From contig NZ_JASCIS010000032.1 of assembly GCF_029968015.1 (NCBI RefSeq), positions 1 through 64,000 on the forward strand: DNA of 64,000 nucleotides, written 5' to 3'. Below the pieces are notes generated by a model, which made no database searches, was not told the origin of the DNA, and was given only the letters and a program-made list of their open reading frames with translations. The DNA comes from Streptomyces luteolus (lineage in GTDB: Bacteria > Actinomycetota > Actinomycetes > Streptomycetales > Streptomycetaceae). The position numbers were made by a program, and so were the translations under genes. The number at the start of each line of letters is the position of its first letter. Position 1 is the first letter of the stretch. This document shows, piece by piece, positions 50,155 through 59,031 of this stretch.

Positions 50155-51972
50155 TCACAGCTGGATCCAGGTGTGCTTCGTCAGGCCGTACTTCCCGGCG
50201 ATCGTGTTCCACAGCGGCGCCGCCTGCTTCTTGGCCGCGGTGGCCTCACCGCTGGCGGTGTTCCCCGCGGCCCGCGACTTGGTCGTACGGGCCTTGCCCT
50301 TGACGCAGCCCTTCTTGCCCTTCGCGGCGACCTGATCGGCCCACGCGGCGTAGTGGTTGTCGGCCGAAGCGGACGCCTTCCAGGCCTTGTTGAGGGACGC
50401 GGTCAGCGTGGCGTGGTCCGGCAGCTGGTCGACCTCCAGCTGGGCGAGCCGGGTCACGAGGCCGGTGCGCTGCTTCGCCGCGTCGCGCAGATCGGTGGCG
50501 GACTGGCCGAGGTTGCGGCAGGCGTCGATGCTCTTGACCGAGTTGATGACCGCCGTACGGCTGTCGTTGCTCTCGGCGAGCAACTTGTCGAGCGCGACGG
50601 CCTGTTCCTCGGCCGGGTCGGTCGTCGGCGACGGCTTCTGCTCGGCGGGCGCCGACTCGGCGGCGGTCTTCGGCTCGTCCTTCTCGTCCCCGCCGCCGCC
50701 CGCGATCAGCGCGCCCGCGCCGACGCCGAGCACCGCGATGGCCACACCGATCGCTGCGAACAGCGGCACCTTCGATCCCGTACGAGGGGCGGGCGGCTCG
50801 GGCGGACCCGCGTACTGCCCCTGCCCCATGCCCGGGCCCGGCTGCGCCGGCGGCTGGTTGAACTGCGGCATCTGCTGGGTGGATTCGGCACCGCCGGCAC
50901 CGTCCGCACCGCCGGCACCGGCCGGCTCACTGCGGAAGAGGCTGTCGAACTCGGCGGGCGGCTGCCGGTCACCGGGCGCGCCGGGCCGGATGCCGTACGG
51001 GGCGGCCGCGGGCGCCGGGGGCACGGGCGGGATGTACTGCGTGGCCTCCGAGTCGGGACCGCCCGCGGCCGGGGGCTGCGGCATGGCCTGGCGGCCGAGG
51101 AACTGGGTCGCGTCGGCGGCGGGCGCCTCCGGCGGCAGCGCACCGGGAAGCGGAGCGCCCCCCTGCGTTCCCTGTGCCTGCTGCGCCTGCTGCGCCTGCT
51201 GCGCCTGCTGCGCGTTCTGCGGTACGGACAGGTACTGCGTCGCCTCGGCGTCGGCGGGCGGCAGCGGGGCACCGCCCTGGGCGGGAGGCGGCAGCGGAGC
51301 GGACTGCGGAGGCTGCTGCGGCTGCGGGAGCGCGGCACCGGACTGCGCCTGGTGCGGCTCGGGAAGCGCGGCACCGGGCTGCGGCTGCGACTGCGCGGGC
51401 AGCGCGCCGAGCGGGGCCTGAGGGGCCTGCGGGGCCTGCGGCTGCTCGGCGGGCGGGAGTCCGGGTGCGGCCTGCTGCGGCGGAAGGCCGGGCGCCTGCT
51501 GCAAGGGCTGGGGCTGCTGAGGCTGAGGCGCCTGCTGCTGCGGCTGCTGCGCGTAGGGCTGCGGGTCCTGCGCGTAGGGCTGCTGGTGCTGCTGCGCGTA
51601 CGGCTGCGGGGCGGCGGGCTGCTGCGGCGGGTACTGCTCGTACGGCTGCGGGGGCTGGGGCGGCGGGCCGTCGTAGGGGAACTGCTGGGGCTGCTGGGGC
51701 TGCTGCGGGTACTGCTCGTACGGCTGCTGCTGCGGGTCCTGACCCCAGGCCTGGCCCGTCGCGAAGCCGTCGTTCTGGCCGTACGAAGGGCCTGCCTGCG
51801 GGACGTCCGGGCCCCAGGGCTGCCCCCACGGGGTGCCGCCGGCCGGCACCGCCTGGTCTCCGTAGGTGCCCGGCACCAGGGGCTCTCCGCCGTCTGCGGG
51901 CAGCACGACACCTTCGTGCGCGGGCCGTGCCGCGGGTATCTGCGGCTCCTCGCCCTGTCCGCTCTGCGTCAC
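50155..51972 (-). CDS. Pro/Gln-rich membrane protein of unknown function
   Basis: A 605-residue protein with a very long Gln/Pro/Ala/Tyr-rich N-terminal region (about residues 60-390, containing QQAQQAQQAQQAQ), followed by one hydrophobic segment (VPLFAAIGVAIAVLGVGAGALIAGG, near residues 400-425) and an extracellular-type domain of about 180 residues with two cysteines (IDACRNLG, KKGCVKGK). The C-terminal domain is not recognised. A single-pass protein with a disordered cytoplasmic side is implied. In the ancestral region it could be a cell-wall-associated sensor. ATG at 51972. Divergence from S. coelicolor homologues is likely high in the repeat region. Confidence 0.8.
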   Translation of the reverse strand: MTQSGQGEEPQIPAARPAHEGVVLPADGGEPLVPGTYGDQAVPAGGTPWGQPWGPDVPQAGPSYGQNDGFATGQAWGQDPQQQPYEQYPQQPQQPQQFPYDGPPPQPPQPYEQYPPQQPAAPQPYAQQHQQPYAQDPQPYAQQPQQQAPQPQQPQPLQQAPGLPPQQAAPGLPPAEQPQAPQAPQAPLGALPAQSQPQPGAALPEPHQAQSGAALPQPQQPPQSAPLPPPAQGGAPLPPADAEATQYLSVPQNAQQAQQAQQAQQAQGTQGGAPLPGALPPEAPAADATQFLGRQAMPQPPAAGGPDSEATQYIPPVPPAPAAAPYGIRPGAPGDRQPPAEFDSLFRSEPAGAGGADGAGGAESTQQMPQFNQPPAQPGPGMGQGQYAGPPEPPAPRTGSKVPLFAAIGVAIAVLGVGAGALIAGGGGDEKDEPKTAAESAPAEQKPSPTTDPAEEQAVALDKLLAESNDSRTAVINSVKSIDACRNLGQSATDLRDAAKQRTGLVTRLAQLEVDQLPDHATLTASLNKAWKASASADNHYAAWADQVAAKGKKGCVKGKARTTKSRAAGNTASGEATAAKKQAAPLWNTIAGKYGLTKHTWIQL

Positions 51973-52141
51973 CGGGACTCCTACATATGGGGGGACCTAC
52001 GGAATCGTCGGCTCACGCTACCGGGTCCCCTATATGGGGTGCTACGCAGCTCCTGCCCGTGATCCGTTCCGTGACCTGCCGTAACCAGGAGTTCACCGAA
52101 GGGACGTGGAATGCCTCACCCGGCTCACGCACCGGGCCCGT

Positions 52142-53521
52142 TCAGGCCGCCTGCTCGTGCAGCCGGGCGCCGAAATCCCGTACCGCCTGCTGGTCGCGGA
52201 AGGGGGCGAGCCGGTCCTGGAAGTCCTCCAGGTACTCGCTGCCCCGGTTGGAGCGGAGCGTGCCGAGCAGCTCCACCGCCTGCGTACCGGTGTGGCAGGC
52301 CAGCTCGACCTCGCGCTCCTGCAGCTGCGCCGTGGCCAGCAGGACCAGGCCGATGGCGCGGCGGCGGGCGCGGGACTCGGGGTGGCCGTCGAGGGAGTCC
52401 TGGGCGGCGCGCGCGGCGGCCTGCGCGTGGCCGAGGTCACGGTGGCAGTGCGCCAGCTCGTCCGCGAGGTACGCCCCGTCGAAGTGCCGGATCCACACCG
52501 GGTCCTCGACCACCGAGTCCGCCCGGTCGAGCGCGGCCTCCGCCCTGGCCGCCACGGTGTGCGCCGAGCGGGCGTCCCCGAGCAGGGCGTGCCCGCGCGC
52601 CTCGGCTGCGTAGAACATCGCCTCGGCCCGCGGGGTGACCTGGCCGCGCGCACCCTCCTGCGCGGCCCTGGCCAGCTGGGCGATCTCCCGCGGGTTGCCG
52701 AGCTGGGCGGCGAGGTGACTCATGGACGCGGCCAGGACGTACCCGCCGTAGCCGCGGTCGCCCGCCGCCTGGGCCAGACGCAGGGCCTGGATGTAGTACC
52801 GCTGGGCGAGGCCGGGCTGGCCGGTGTCCACGGCCATGTAGCCGGCGAGTTCCGTCAACCGGGCCACGGCGGCGAAGAGTTCACGCCCGACGGCCTCCCG
52901 GTAGGCCCCGGCGAGCAGCCCGGAGACGACGGAGTTGAGGTAGTGCACGACGACCGGGCGTACGTGTCCGCTGCCGTACTGGTGGTCGAGCTGGACGAGG
53001 GAATCGGTCATGGCGCGCACCGCGGCGACGTCCGAGCGGCCGACGCGGCTGCCCGCGGTCCTGGCGACCTGGGTGTCCACCGCGCTGATCAGCCAGTCCC
53101 GGCTGGGCTCGACGAGCGCGGAGGCGGCGACGGCCGAGCCGGAGAGGAAGTCGCGCCGGCCGACGTCGCTGCGCCACAGCTCGCAGACCTGCTCGACGGC
53201 GCCGAGGACGGTGGGCGAGAACTGCAGGCCGACGCCGGAGGCGAGGTTCCTGCCGCCCGCCATGCCGATCTCGTCGATCGTGACCGCGCGCCCCAGCTTG
53301 CGCCCGAGCGCCTCGGCGATGATTCCGGGCGCCCTGCCGCGTGGCTGCTGGCCGCGCAGCCAGCGGGCCACGGAGGTCTTGTCGTACCGGAGATCGAGAC
53401 CGTGCTCGGCGCCGCACATGTTGACGCGGCGGGCGAGGCCGGCGTTGGAGCAGCCGGCTTCCTGGATGAGCGCCTGCAGCCGTTCGTTGGGCTGCCGCGC
53501 GACGAGAGGCCTTGCTGCCAT
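52142..53521 (-). CDS. NsdA/NsdB-like TPR regulator
   Basis: A 459-residue protein starting MAARPLVARQPNERLQALIQ, with an N-terminal HTH-like segment (SNAGLARRVNMCGAEHGLDL; TSVARWLRGQQPRGRAP) and multiple TPR-like helix pairs through the rest (ELAGYMAVDTGQPGLAQRYYIQALRLA; QDSLDGHPESRARRRAIGLVLL). Similar to the Nsd-type regulators that repress sporulation and antibiotic production in Streptomyces. The ATG at 53521 is chosen for the GGGGG upstream; an in-frame GTG exists further out but lies in a repetitive region. No target is known. Confidence 0.82.
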   Translation of the reverse strand: MAARPLVARQPNERLQALIQEAGCSNAGLARRVNMCGAEHGLDLRYDKTSVARWLRGQQPRGRAPGIIAEALGRKLGRAVTIDEIGMAGGRNLASGVGLQFSPTVLGAVEQVCELWRSDVGRRDFLSGSAVAASALVEPSRDWLISAVDTQVARTAGSRVGRSDVAAVRAMTDSLVQLDHQYGSGHVRPVVVHYLNSVVSGLLAGAYREAVGRELFAAVARLTELAGYMAVDTGQPGLAQRYYIQALRLAQAAGDRGYGGYVLAASMSHLAAQLGNPREIAQLARAAQEGARGQVTPRAEAMFYAAEARGHALLGDARSAHTVAARAEAALDRADSVVEDPVWIRHFDGAYLADELAHCHRDLGHAQAAARAAQDSLDGHPESRARRRAIGLVLLATAQLQEREVELACHTGTQAVELLGTLRSNRGSEYLEDFQDRLAPFRDQQAVRDFGARLHEQAA

Positions 53522-53981
53522 GGCGTACCCCCTGTGTGCGCCGGAAGTTGCGTCCGGAAGTGGTGCCCGGACGTGGTGTCCGGACGTTGCGTCCCGGTGA
53601 TCGATGCCCATCGGGTCGATGAAAATGCGGAACAATTTCCGGCATAGCGCGATATTGCCGCCGCGGCGTCGACCTGCCCGTGACGTGAACAGCCGCGCCC
53701 CCGCCGACCGCTGCCCCGGCCGTCCGGCCGCCGGAATCTCTCCGTACTTCTCTCGGTACCTCTCCCGGTACCTCTCCCGGTACCTCTCCTGCGTACCTCT
53801 CCTCTCAAGCGGCTACCCGCCCCCGCTGCCGATCCGCGTGCGCGCCCCCGGTCATGCACCCGTGCGCCCCATGTGCAGGAACGATGCGCCGGGTCGGCGT
53901 ACCCGAGTGACGCAGGACCCGCCCAGGTCAACGCCCCGCGAGCGGCCGCCGGAACGGGCCGAAGGCAGGGCGTAACCCAAG
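53522..53981. other. Intergenic region with short tandem repeats
   Basis: 460 bases between the divergent TPR regulator and prim-pol genes. Two repeat groups are visible: 53547-53596, variants of GTCCGGACGTGGTGTCCGGACG, and 53748-53800, GGTACCTCTCCC repeated three to four times. No gene is called in it. Confidence 0.7.
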
Positions 53982-54665
53982 GTGACGGCGGGAGTTGAGC
54001 TGAGCGTGGAAGAGACCATCGAAGTCGCCCGATCCGCGCAGGTCCCCCAGCAGCGCGGGGAACAGCTGCCCGACACCGCGGTGCGCTACGCGAAAGAGCG
54101 GCACTGGGACGTGTTCCCCGGCACCTGGCTGGAGGCGGAGGGCGGCGTCGAGCGCTGCAGCTGCGGCGAGCCGTCCTGCGCCCTGCCCGGCGCCCATCCC
54201 GTACGCGAGGACTGGACGAACCAGGCGACGGGCAGCGCCACCGTCGCCCGCCGGCTGTGGTCGAAGCAGCCGGACTCCTCGATTCTGCTGCCGACGGGGC
54301 GGACGTTCGACGCGATCGACGTGCCGGAGACCGCCGGGTTCCTGGCGCTCGCGCGGATGGAGCGGATGGATCTCGCGCTCGGCCCGGTGACGCTCACCCC
54401 GTGCCGCCGGATGCAGTTCTTCGTGCTGCCCGGCGCCACGGCCAAGACCCCTGATCTGGTACGCAAGTTGGGCTGGCCGCCGGCCTCCCTGGACCTGCGG
54501 ACGCTCGGCGAGGGCGACTGGGTGGCGGCCCCGCCGACCCGGGTCGGCGGGCGCGGCGCGGTCCAGTGGGTGCGCAAACCCACGCCCGCGAACCGCTGGC
54601 TGCCGGACACGGAGGAGCTGATCAGCCCGCTGGCGTACGCGTGCGGGCGGGAGCGGCGGGTGTAG
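53982..54665 (+). CDS. Bifunctional DNA primase/polymerase (prim-pol) domain protein
   Basis: A 227-residue protein with the prim-pol N-terminal fold found in many Streptomyces (Prim-Pol superfamily, PF09250-like). Recognisable are YAKERHWDVFPGTWLEA, the zinc-like CSCGEPSCALPGAHP (Cys/Cys/Cys/His), VREDWTNQAT and the acidic FDAIDVPETAG, which corresponds to the catalytic D-x-D region with wider spacing. No helicase domain follows, so it is not a full replication primase. Function in Streptomyces is unknown, possibly repair. GTG start at 53982 after AAGGTGACGG (the GTG lies within this). Confidence 0.78.
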   Translation: MTAGVELSVEETIEVARSAQVPQQRGEQLPDTAVRYAKERHWDVFPGTWLEAEGGVERCSCGEPSCALPGAHPVREDWTNQATGSATVARRLWSKQPDSSILLPTGRTFDAIDVPETAGFLALARMERMDLALGPVTLTPCRRMQFFVLPGATAKTPDLVRKLGWPPASLDLRTLGEGDWVAAPPTRVGGRGAVQWVRKPTPANRWLPDTEELISPLAYACGRERRV

Positions 54666-54749
54666 GTCCCCCGCGCGCGCGTCCGCGACGCGCCCCGAGC
54701 TTCGTCACGGAGCCCGTCCCTCACCTGGGGCGGGCTCCGTATCGTGTGC

Positions 54750-54862
54750 CGGACGGACGGACGGTCGGTCGGGGCAGACGGACGGCCGGACGGACGGACG
54801 GGCGGTCGGTCGGTCGGGGCGTACGGTCGGTCGGGGCGGACGGACGGATGGTCGGGGCGGTG
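54750..54862. repeat. GGAC/GGTC tetranucleotide repeat region
   Basis: A 110-base run built from GGAC and GGTC tetranucleotides (for example GGACGGACGGACGG and CGGTCGGTCGG) and longer repeats containing GGTCGGGGCG. It lies between the prim-pol and ABC ATPase genes, ending about 20 bases before the ATPase start. It may have arisen by slippage and could change promoter spacing. Confidence 0.9.
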
Positions 54863-54883
54863 CGCGGACGAAGGGCGGAAGTC

Positions 54884-55657
54884 GTGGCAGCGGACGCGGT
54901 GCGGGTGCGGGGCCTGTGGAAACGGTTCGGGGAGCAGATCGCAGTCGCCGGGATCGATCTCGCCCTGCCCGCGGGCAAGTTCATCGGTCTGGTCGGGCCG
55001 AACGGCGCGGGCAAGACCACCACGCTCTCCATGGCCACCGGGCTGCTCCGGCCCGACCAGGGCAGTGTGGAGGTGGTCGGGCACGATGTGTGGCGCGATC
55101 CGGCCGAGGTGAAGGCGCGGATCGGGGTGCTGCCGGAGGGGCTGCGGCTGTTCGAGCGGCTCTCGGGGCGCGAACTCCTCGCGTACACCGGGAGGTTGCG
55201 CGGCCTTCCGGGCGACGAGGTCGACAAGCGGGCGGGCCAGCTGCTCGACGTACTGGACCTGAGCGGGGCGCAGCACAAGCTCGTCGTGGACTACTCGACC
55301 GGCATGCGCAAGAAGATCGGGCTCGCCTCGGCTCTGCTCCACAACCCCGAAGTGCTGTTCCTGGACGAGCCGTTCGAGGGCGTCGACCCGGTGTCGGCGC
55401 AGACGATCCGCGGGGTCCTGGAGCGCTACACCGCGTCCGGTGCGACGGTGGTGTTCTCCTCGCACGTGATGGAGCTGGTGGAGTCGCTCTGCGACTGGGT
55501 CGCCGTGCTGGCCGCGGGCCGCATCCGCGCGCACGGCACGCTCGCCGAGGTACGGGGCGAGGCGCCGTCGCTGCAGAGCGCGTTCCTCGAACTGGTCGGC
55601 GCGAACGGCCGGGACACCGGGGAGAGCCTGGACTGGCTGGGCGGCGGGGCCCGATGA
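54884..55657 (+). CDS. ABC transporter ATP-binding protein
   Basis: A 257-residue ATPase of the CcmA/DrrA-like exporter type. Walker A is GPNGAGKTTT, the Q-loop/signature region YSTGMRKKIGLASALL, Walker B VLFLDEPFEG, and the H-loop SSHVMELVES. It starts at GTG 54884 (weak GGCGGAAG upstream) after the tetranucleotide repeats. It overlaps the permease gene as ATGA. Together these two genes make an ABC exporter; substrate unknown. Confidence 0.9.
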   Translation: MAADAVRVRGLWKRFGEQIAVAGIDLALPAGKFIGLVGPNGAGKTTTLSMATGLLRPDQGSVEVVGHDVWRDPAEVKARIGVLPEGLRLFERLSGRELLAYTGRLRGLPGDEVDKRAGQLLDVLDLSGAQHKLVVDYSTGMRKKIGLASALLHNPEVLFLDEPFEGVDPVSAQTIRGVLERYTASGATVVFSSHVMELVESLCDWVAVLAAGRIRAHGTLAEVRGEAPSLQSAFLELVGANGRDTGESLDWLGGGAR

Positions 55658-57258
55658 CGACGGCCGCGGACACCCCTGGGCTCACCTCGACCCTCGTACG
55701 CCTGAAGCTGTCCCTGCTGCGCAACGGGCTGCGGCAGTCGGCGGGGCGCAGGGCCGCGTACCTCGCCTCCGTCGTCGTGTCGCTGCTCGGCGCGGCGCTG
55801 CTGCTGCTCGGGCTGCTCGCGCTGCGCGGCAGCACGCACGCCGCGACGGTCACGGTGCTCGCCCTGGCCGTCCTGGCCGTCGGCTGGGCGGTGATGCCGC
55901 TGTTCTTCCCGAGCGGCGACGAGACCCTGGACGCCACGCGCCTGGTGATGCTGCCGCTCCGGCCACGGCCGCTGGTGCGGGCCCTGCTCGTGGCCTCCCT
56001 GGTCGGCATCGGGCCGCTGTTCACGCTGTGCCTGGCGGCGGGTTCGGCGGTCGCGGTGGGGCGGGGCGTGGCGGGGCTGCTCACCGGGATCGTCGCGGTG
56101 CCGTTGGCACTCGTGCTGTGCGTGGCGCTCGCGCGGGCGGTGGCGTCGGCGAACATCCGGTTGTTGACCAGCCGTAAGGGGCGCGATCTGGCGGTCCTGA
56201 GCGGCCTGTTGATCGCGGTCGGCGCGCAGGTGATGAACTTCGGTGCGCAGCGGCTGAGCACGCCCGGCGGGCTGTCGAGGCTGGATCCGGCGGCGGAGGT
56301 CCTGCGCTGGATCCCGCCGTCGGCGTCGATCGGCGCGGTCGACTCGATGAGCCGCGGCTCGTACGGGACCGGCATGACCCAACTCGCGCTGTGCGGCGTG
56401 ACGTTGGCGCTGGTGGTGGCGTTCTGGGGGCGGAGCCTGACGCGCCTCATGACGTCGCCCGACGGGTCCACGCTGCAGGCCGCCGAACCGCGGCGGGACC
56501 GGGGGCGGGCGCACGGCCTGTCCCGGCTGCTGCCCGCGGGCCGCACGGGCACGGTGATGGAGCGCAGCCTGCGGTACGTCTGGCGCGATCCGAAGACCAA
56601 GGCGGCCTGGGTGACGTCGCTCGCGATCGGCCTGATCGTGCCGCTGTTCAACGCGCTGCAGGGCACCGGCTCAGTCTACTTCGCGTGCTTCGCCTCGGGC
56701 ATGCTCGGCATCCTGATGTACAACCAGTTCGGCCAGGACACCTCGGCGTTCTGGATGGTCGCGATGACGATCTCCTCGCCCCGCGACGCGTACGTCGAAC
56801 TGCGCGCCCGCGCCTTGGCGTTGACCGTGCTGACCTTGCCGTACGCGGCGTTCGTGGTGGTCGTGACGACGGCTGTGCTCGGCGACTGGGGGCGGCTCGC
56901 GGAGGTGCTCGGCCTGTCGTTCGCGCTGCTCGGCGCGATGCTGTCGACGGGGGCGTGGGCCTCGGCCCGCTTTCCGTACTCGATCCCGCAGGAGGGCTAC
57001 AAGAACGTGGCTCCCGGGCAGGCGGGGCTCGCGTGGATCTCCATCTTCGGCGGGATGGTGGGCGCGGCCCTGCTGTGCGCCCCGGTGATCGCGCTCTCGA
57101 TCTGGCTGCATGTGGCGGGCGCGCGGGACGCATTGTGGGTGCTTCTGCCGGTCGGGGCGGTGTACGGGTACGGGATCACTCTCGTGGGCCTGAGGTTGGC
57201 CGCGCCTCGGGTGGCGGGGCGGTTGCCGGAGATCTTGGCGGCGGTCAGTCGGGGGTGA
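55654..57258 (+). CDS. ABC transporter permease
   Basis: A 534-residue integral membrane protein with about 12 hydrophobic helices in two halves, a soluble middle loop (MTSPDGSTLQAAEPRRDRGRAHG) and C-terminal helices. It belongs to the ABC-2-type permeases and is translationally coupled to its ATPase (ATGA at 55654). The transported substrate is unknown; the lack of a regulator or biosynthetic neighbours gives no clue. It is followed by an intergenic element with a perfect hairpin. Confidence 0.88.
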   Translation: MTTAADTPGLTSTLVRLKLSLLRNGLRQSAGRRAAYLASVVVSLLGAALLLLGLLALRGSTHAATVTVLALAVLAVGWAVMPLFFPSGDETLDATRLVMLPLRPRPLVRALLVASLVGIGPLFTLCLAAGSAVAVGRGVAGLLTGIVAVPLALVLCVALARAVASANIRLLTSRKGRDLAVLSGLLIAVGAQVMNFGAQRLSTPGGLSRLDPAAEVLRWIPPSASIGAVDSMSRGSYGTGMTQLALCGVTLALVVAFWGRSLTRLMTSPDGSTLQAAEPRRDRGRAHGLSRLLPAGRTGTVMERSLRYVWRDPKTKAAWVTSLAIGLIVPLFNALQGTGSVYFACFASGMLGILMYNQFGQDTSAFWMVAMTISSPRDAYVELRARALALTVLTLPYAAFVVVVTTAVLGDWGRLAEVLGLSFALLGAMLSTGAWASARFPYSIPQEGYKNVAPGQAGLAWISIFGGMVGAALLCAPVIALSIWLHVAGARDALWVLLPVGAVYGYGITLVGLRLAAPRVAGRLPEILAAVSRG

Positions 57259-57309
57259 GGTTCTTTTGGGTCGTGCCCCCGCGCCGTCGACTCGGGCGCC
57301 GTCGATCGC

Positions 57310-57540
57310 CCTGCGGGCGCTCTTTTACCCCACCCCGCCCCTTCCCGAAGTCCTGAGCGGACGGCTCCGGGGGCTGCGCCCCGGGCCCGCTTCGTCGTTC
57401 GGCTTTCGCGCCGTCGTGGCTGGTCGCGCAGTTCCCCGCGCCCCTATCCCGGGCGGAGCCCCGGGATAGGGGCGCGGGGGCGGAGCCTCCGGAGCTGTCC
57501 GCCAGGACTTTCGGGAAGGGGCGGGGCGGGGAGAAACCCG
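57310..57540. repeat. Dispersed intergenic element, short subtype (copy 6), with a perfect 20-bp hairpin
   Basis: Contains CACCCCGCCCCTTCCCGAAG, GGCTCCGGGGGCTGCGCCCC, GTCGTGGCTGGTCGCGCAG, TTCCCCGCGCCCC and TTTCGGGAAGGGGCGGGGCG. Within it 57434-57453 and 57460-57479 are perfect 20-base complements with a 6-base loop, an intrinsic-terminator-like hairpin. It lies between the convergent permease and hydrolase genes. The last part ends six bases before the hydrolase stop. Confidence 0.75.
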
Positions 57541-57545
57541 TCCCG

Positions 57546-58397
57546 TCAGCCGATCAGCGCGCCGTGCAGGAACGGCTCGATCGCCGCGCGCCAGGCCTCC
57601 GGCTGGTCGTAGTGGACGAGGTGGCCGGCCTCGGGGACCTCCGCGTACGTCCCGTGGGGCAGGACGCGGACCATCTCCTGGGCCTCGGCGCGGCCCAACT
57701 CCCCGTCCAGGCCCCGGACCACGAGCGTGGGGCACTGGACCTGGGCGAGCTCCTCCCAGTGCGCGTCGGTCACCCAGGCCTCCCGGGAGGTCAGCATCTG
57801 GGCCGGGTCGAAGACGGGGCGCCAGCCGTCCTCGGAGCGGGTCATCACCTCGGCGTAGAACGCGCCCCGCGCCGGGTTCGGGCGCTCCACCCACGGGTCG
57901 TCCTCGCCGAACCACCGGCGGACGTCGTCGAGCGTGGCGAAGGGCACGGGCCAGGTCTTGAACCAGTCGGTCCACTCCCGCTGCGAGGCGGCGCCGAGCG
58001 CGGAGGCCCGCATGTCGCAGATGATCAGCCCGCGCACCAGGTCGGGCCGCCGGGCCGCCAGCTGCCAGGCGGTGAGGGCGCCCATGGAGTGCCCGACGAG
58101 GACGGCGGGGGCGAGCCCGAGCTGGACCAGGGCTGCCTCGGCGTCCTCGACATAGGCCTCCCGTGTGTACGGCCCCGCGGGCTTGTCGCTCTCGCCGTGG
58201 CCGCGCTGGTCGAGGGCGACTGTGCGGTGCCGCTCGGCGAGCCAGGCGGCGGTGCCCGCCCAGTGCGAGGCGCCGCCCATCAGGCCGTGCAGCATCAGCA
58301 CGCCCGCACCCTCGGCCTCCTGGGCCTTGGGTGGCTCGCCGAACTCCCGAGCGGCGAGGCGTGTGCCTCCCGCTCCGATCACGTCGATGCGCCGCAT
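57546..58397 (-). CDS. Alpha/beta hydrolase
   Basis: A 283-residue alpha/beta hydrolase. The nucleophile elbow is LVGHSMGALTAW (Ser), the oxyanion HG-motif is MLHGLMGGASHW, and the catalytic acid and His are likely in VVRGLDGELGR and EAGHLVHYDQPEAW. No signal peptide is seen. The substrate is an ester or C-C bond of unknown type. It starts at ATG 58397. The upstream region of about 600 bases is repetitive. No functional link to neighbours. Confidence 0.9.
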   Translation of the reverse strand: MRRIDVIGAGGTRLAAREFGEPPKAQEAEGAGVLMLHGLMGGASHWAGTAAWLAERHRTVALDQRGHGESDKPAGPYTREAYVEDAEAALVQLGLAPAVLVGHSMGALTAWQLAARRPDLVRGLIICDMRASALGAASQREWTDWFKTWPVPFATLDDVRRWFGEDDPWVERPNPARGAFYAEVMTRSEDGWRPVFDPAQMLTSREAWVTDAHWEELAQVQCPTLVVRGLDGELGRAEAQEMVRVLPHGTYAEVPEAGHLVHYDQPEAWRAAIEPFLHGALIG

Positions 58398-59031
58398 CCT
58401 TCTGGCACCCCCTTTGTGGGCCCGAGTTCCCTTGGGTCACCCGTAGATCGAGTCTGAGTCATCCCGTGGATAGAGTCTGAGCCGCCCCGTGGATCGAGTC
58501 ACGGGTCGAGCCGTGTACCGAATCGCGGATCGAGCCACCCCCGTGGATCGAGCCGCGTACATCGAAGCCGTCGCGCGGATCGCGCCGCGTAAATCACATC
58601 ACCTCACGACGTACGATCCACGCTATCGAACCTCCATTCGAGAACGCGGCTCCTGACGCCAACACCCCTCATTCGAGTGACCACACTCAAGGATTGACGG
58701 GCCCGGCCGAGGGGAGATCTTCAACGGGAGGCGGGCCGCTCGGGGAAAACGGTCCGAGGGGATTGACCTTGAGAGCTCGGGGCTCCAGGTCAGCACAGGG
58801 GAGGACGGGCCCCGGCGCTTCACGGCGCCGGGGCTCACCCGTTCCGTACGCGCCATCGTCCCGCCCCCTCCCCGGTGGCCAAACGCCTCACGGGACAGGC
58901 TTGCACGCAAAGCGCGCGGCCGCTGCCATTCCGCACTGTGAATCTTGGAATCCGGCAGCCGACGCCCACCGCCCGAAACAGCTCTGCCCGCCGGGCGGGA
59001 CCCGGCGGGCAGTGCGTGCGGCTGTCGGCCT
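58398..59031. other. Long intergenic region with six interspersed GGATCGAG repeats
   Basis: 630 bases between the hydrolase start and the iron regulator 3' end. From 58440 to 58590 a motif close to CG-GGATCGAG-C occurs six times, spaced 19-34 bases apart, with CCGTGGATCGAGTC as the best copy. Further on are a hairpin at 58809-58834 (GCCCCGGCGC, loop of six) and the DmdR terminator at 58985. No gene is called. Confidence 0.65.
58985..59011 (-). terminator. Terminator of the DmdR-type regulator gene
   Basis: TGCCCGCCGGG pairs exactly with 59001-59011 around a 5-base loop, 20 bases beyond the stop codon of the iron regulator (minus strand). Confidence 0.75.
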
